This document shows positions 19,334 through 22,358 of a DNA stretch of 22,358 nt, one piece after another. The first letter of the stretch is position 1. Every line of letters starts with the position of its first letter. The notes beneath the pieces were generated by a model, which did not search any database, had not been told where the DNA came from, and saw only the letters and a program-made list of their open reading frames with translations. The DNA comes from Larix sibirica (lineage: Eukaryota > Streptophyta > Pinopsida > Pinales > Pinaceae), in the NCBI GenBank assembly GCA_004151065.3, contig NWUY0300001594.1:38164-60521 (forward strand), read 5' to 3'. Made by a program: the position numbers and the translations under genes.

Positions 19334-19399
19334 TCCTCCTCCCCTTAAGAATAACACCGTCCTCGGTGTTCATGCGGTCCAACCAATGGTTTCCCACTC
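19329..19399 (-). pseudogene. Ty3/gypsy pol C-terminus fragment
   Basis: On the minus strand an open frame of 22 codons enters from the N and ends ...LDRMNTEDGVILKGRRM at TAA (19331-19329), which overlaps the first bases of the LTR. The terminal pattern of an acidic pair (ED), a hydrophobic run, then basic and glycine residues encoded by the polypurine tract is typical of plant Ty3/gypsy pol ends. The rest of pol is missing beyond the N. Confidence 0.6.
19334..19346 (-). promoter_or_regulatory. family M polypurine tract
   Basis: The minus strand reads AAGGGGAGGAGGA directly before TGTAATATCCC. It fixes the 5' end of the LTR and the element's orientation. It doubles as coding sequence for the last residues of pol. 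Confidence 0.8.
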
Positions 19400-19400
19400 N
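19400..19400. other. single N, probable contig join
   Basis: On the left is the 3' end of pol; on the right is the 5' leader of the same family. A complete gag-pol of several kilobases would normally lie between, so the N probably hides a large missing segment. Confidence 0.7.
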
Positions 19401-20171
19401 CTCTTTTCATTAATTTTGGTTTCCTTATGAGGTGTCAAGTTTACAACCTCTTCAATAATCCAAATGGTCATTCTATCTCCATTCAACTGTTTTCAACTTC
19501 CATCTTTATACATTTACAAGACTATTACAAAACAATTTCTATATATATACATATCCCCATATATATCAAGAAAATTCTAGAGAACATTTACATTCCTTCC
19601 TGAATGTATCAAGGTTAAATTCATAATCCAACTTCCATTTTTTTTGTATGTCCAGATAGTACATAATACCAAAACAAAACTGAAGCATCACCCTGTCCTT
19701 ACAGTTTTAATCCACAATTATGTTGGTCGAGGGGACAACATACCTCACCATACAATTCCACATTTGCATCTATTATACGAGGATTATGGATTGGAACATT
19801 ATCTCTTGATCTTGACACAATCAACCAATACATTACTCATCATATAGAAGCATACTCTTGACAAAAGTTTCCCTACATATGATAAATATGTGAAAAGGAA
19901 TCTATAGTCTACTTATCTTGTCTAACCAATTCCTATCCAAACAATTTACTGCTATAGGATAGAACAACTTTAACACGCATTCCAAAAAGTGATTGTATCT
20001 CTATCCTTTATCCAAGAGACCATACAATCTTAATAGGATAATCCTACTCCTTGAGTACTATATCAGAGTACAGATTACTAGTATAATAAAGAATGGAACA
20101 TGGTAGTGTTACCTTGCTTTATATTTTCATACCTCATGTTGTGCTCACATAGGCCCTAGTGCTAAAACCTT
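19401..20171 (-). mobile_element. family M leader, diverged copy
   Basis: Aligns with 7345-8112 through many blocks (TTACAACCTCTTCAATAAT, ACATTTACAAGACTATT, AATACCAAAACAAAAC) with frequent substitutions and small indels. It is non-coding as far as I can see and ends at a primer-binding site. Confidence 0.65.
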
Positions 20172-20185
20172 GCTTTGATACCACT
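20172..20185 (-). promoter_or_regulatory. family M primer-binding site, diverged copy
   Basis: The plus strand reads GCTTTGATACCACT; the minus strand gives AGTGGTATCAAAGC, one base from the common tRNA-iMet site (TGGTATCAGAGC). Better preserved than in the 5.4-kb copies. Confidence 0.8.
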
Positions 20186-20637
20186 TTGTAACATACCCAT
20201 TATCCACTATCAACATTTGTAAGGATTTGAGGAGTAAATTTATTTTTCCTCAACATCAACAGTCAAGGTATTAGTCACGTTATCTATAAGAACATACATG
20301 TACCTTAATCAAGAATAGTATTGCATATAAACACCTGTGCAATCAACACCCTTCTCCTATCCACAAAGCTTACACATTAAACATGATTATCCAAAAGTTT
20401 AATCCAACCAATGGCTCATTCCGTTCTCACCATTGGTATATTTTTACATATTAAATGAAAATGTCTAAAACCTTGAATAATCCTCATGATCATATCATCA
20501 ATCATCCAAAATAACATCTTAAATATAGGCTCGTAGATTAGACATGTAACAATCTTTCATGAGATCACTCACAATTTTAAATCACAATTATCGAGTAGTA
20601 AAGAACACATAAGGTGCACATGCAAGAGACAAATATA

Positions 20638-20671
20638 CGTGGTTCACCCCATATCTAAGGGCTACGTCCAC
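20638..20671 (-). promoter_or_regulatory. conserved R/U5 stem-loop motif, diverged copy
   Basis: The minus strand reads GTGGACGTAGCCC, a short loop, then GGGGTGAACCACG. The outer GTGG/CCAC and inner CCC/GGG can pair. An AATAAA-like signal lies about 20 bases upstream on the minus strand, so the motif sits close to the expected cleavage site. Confidence 0.55.
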
Positions 20672-20999
20672 AAAGAGTTGTCGCATCTTTATTTATCAAA
20701 ATATAGAGGAGTATAATCTGTGACATAGTGTGTGCAATATTTTCTACTTTCTCAAGCCTCTCACAGAGAGCACTTTCCAAAAAAATCGACCCTCTATCTC
20801 AGAGGCATTACAGGGATTCTCTCCCAAGGTGATCACAACCATGGATTCTATGACATAAATATAATATATACAAGACATTTGTAGAAGATTTTCCCTACCG
20901 ATACTAGCATATATTTATATACATATTTGAGTACATTCCATGTACATAGGGTTTCCATACCCCAACCAGCATACACATGCATATACTAAAAAAGAGACG

Positions 21000-22250
21000 T
21001 GTCTATGATATACACAAGGAACCTTTCCGAACTCTATGCAACAAACCAAAGGTATCATGCCACATAAATTATGAAACCAAATAACATAAATAATGCATAG
21101 CTAGGGGTACTATATGAAACATACACATGAGGGGATCTTTCCCATAACATCCAACATTCACATATTAACTTACCAAAGAAATGTACATGGGGATCCTTTC
21201 CCCAAACCTGTGCAATAAGAGTCAGCATATAATTAATAACCCTTAGAATATGTAATATATCACATTTACGTGGAGGATACAAGGATCCTCCCCTACCCAA
21301 CTCTTCACAATAACAAAACAACATATGTAATAGGTGAAACCATAGTGTGTAGGGAATAATCCTCCCAATCTCTGCACAATACAATCCAACATTCAGTACA
21401 TATGTAATATTTACCATAAGAACAAATATTGTACATGAATAACCCCCAATCTCTACGCAAAACCACAATATTGAGTACATATATAATAAAATAGAAAATG
21501 CAAAGGGAACTATCCCCAAACATCTGCGCATTGCATCTAGCATGCCATGACACTAATATATACATAGCTCAGAAATTATATACAGGGGTACTTATGCACA
21601 TGCATCTAATGTGCAACATTATAATAAAAGATATAAATCAAACATGTAATTTACCTTAAGCTTCCCCCAAGGATCTTTCTGCGCAATGGACAACCAATGC
21701 ACCCATAGCATGATCATATATATATAACTCAAGCTATCAATTAAAACGCTACAGGGATCAATCTCCCCAAAATCAGCACCGCCTATCCCAGAGATGAGGG
21801 CCATCGCTGCCCCCAATGTGATGCGCCATACAAAGGAAGTAATAATCTTCCCCAAGTCTTATGCGTAGTCAATAATGCAATAAATATAATTAATATGAAT
21901 TTCCCAGGGCTCTTCCATCCATGCGCATTCCTTCAATGGAATCCAAAATGCAAACATATACTATATCATATCTCAGAAATTATTCAGGGATATTGTCCAT
22001 TATGCAAATAATATATGTATATCAGAAAATATACAGGTATTTATCCCTGATCTCTGTTCTAGGCAACCATTATGCAAACAAATAATACATATATATAACC
22101 AAAACTATACAAGGGTTTATACCTTATCTCTATGCAAAGGCAATCAAGAAGTAAACATGTATATGATATGAAATCATATCTTACAAGAGTAGTCTCCCCG
22201 CATTTGTGCTAATGAAAAACATGAATTAAACAAATGCTAGGCAACAATAA
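21000..22250 (-). repeat. eroded ~70-80 bp tandem modules, diverged LTR
   Basis: CCCAATCTCTGCAC-like blocks at about 21363, 21443 and 21514 are spaced 80 and 71 bases. Weaker versions occur at 21195, 21670, 22045 and 22115. Each is followed by AACATYCAACAT...GTAATAT-like sequence. The order of modules is not the same as in the 5.4-kb LTRs. Confidence 0.55.
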
Positions 22251-22291
22251 AAAGTGGTATATCTCCCCAATGGTATAGCTTACAAGGTTTA

Positions 22292-22324
22292 CTAGTGGGG
22301 CCTTGGCCTTGAGCTCCTCACTAG
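22292..22324 (-). repeat. covarying LTR hairpin, diverged copy
   Basis: The minus strand begins CTAGTGAGG and ends CCCACTAG. Both arms carry the compensatory change relative to copy 1 (CTGGTG/CACCAG). The length is 33 bases, as in the others. Confidence 0.65.
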
Positions 22325-22358
22325 GAAACAAGTACAATTTACATTTACAATTTACAAA

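Larger units (their letters stand above)
20187..22358 (-). mobile_element. family M LTR, diverged copy, truncated by window
   Basis: Begins TGTAACATACCC next to the primer-binding site and runs off the right edge shortly after the terminal hairpin. It shares the R/U5 motif and the 70-80 bp modules with the other LTRs but lacks about 1.5 kb that they carry between ATCTCCCCAA and GCTTACAA. In this copy the R region is longer: it includes an AATAAA on the minus strand (about 20690-20697), which the 5.4-kb copies have lost. Confidence 0.75.

Noticed and set aside
20639-20650. GTGGTTCACCCC resembling a Pol III B box (tRNA or SINE)
   Set aside because: No A box at the right distance and no tRNA-like fold; it is explained as part of the conserved R/U5 motif.
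21055-21543. Minus-strand open frame of 162 codons, rich in Cys, Tyr and Leu
   Set aside because: It lies in the tandem modules of the diverged LTR; the corresponding part of the other LTRs is not open, so it is not conserved coding sequence.

Overview
This window looks like heterochromatic, transposon-dense DNA from a land plant. The evidence is nested LTR retrotransposons whose primer-binding sites match the initiator tRNA-Met 3' end, a Ty3/gypsy-type pol terminus abutting a polypurine tract and an LTR, very AT-rich spacer DNA, and no open reading frame above 169 codons. One LTR family reaches about 4.16 kb, which would fit a large plant genome, but the species cannot be decided from the sequence. 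I see no intact protein gene, rRNA, tRNA or CRISPR array, and no reverse transcriptase, RNase H or integrase domain on either strand.

Layout. (1) 1-2761 is AT-rich spacer with one decayed coding-like stretch (614-913), AT-rich tandem repeats (about 1740-2200) and a short remnant related to the family M leader (2441-2580). (2) 2762-6346 is the 5' part of a plus-strand retrotransposon, called G2 here: a 1.49-kb LTR with a TATA box, a tRNA-iMet primer-binding site, then a decayed internal region. (3) 6347-12250 holds minus-strand sequence of a second family, M, nested in G2: a partial LTR, a one-base N, a leader with primer-binding site, and a long LTR. (4) 12251-13257 is the 3' end of a G2 element: internal tail, polypurine tract and a truncated 3' LTR. 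(5) 13258-13831 is mosaic sequence with LTR-like features and an N at 13417. (6) 13832-19333 repeats the family M leader and LTR; 13832-19238 appears base-for-base identical to 6785-12191. (7) 19329-20186 is the 3' end of a family M pol frame, an N at 19400, and a diverged leader. (8) 20187-22358 is a diverged family M LTR running off the window.

How the parts relate. Family M LTRs read on the minus strand from TGTAATATCCC to GGGTATGTTACA, with the primer-binding site just beyond the LTR 3' end and the polypurine tract just before the 5' end. Copy 2's LTR is therefore flanked as a 3' LTR on its right and as a 5' LTR on its left. That implies either tandem or nested elements sharing an LTR, or misjoined contigs. 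All three N bases lie at or near places where the element structure breaks.

The most useful observations are the 5.4-kb perfect duplication, a covarying hairpin near the family M LTR 5' end, a cluster of perfect short inverted repeats in a 1.5-kb segment that one LTR copy lacks, and the tandem-repeat build of this long LTR. I found no convincing new cellular system.
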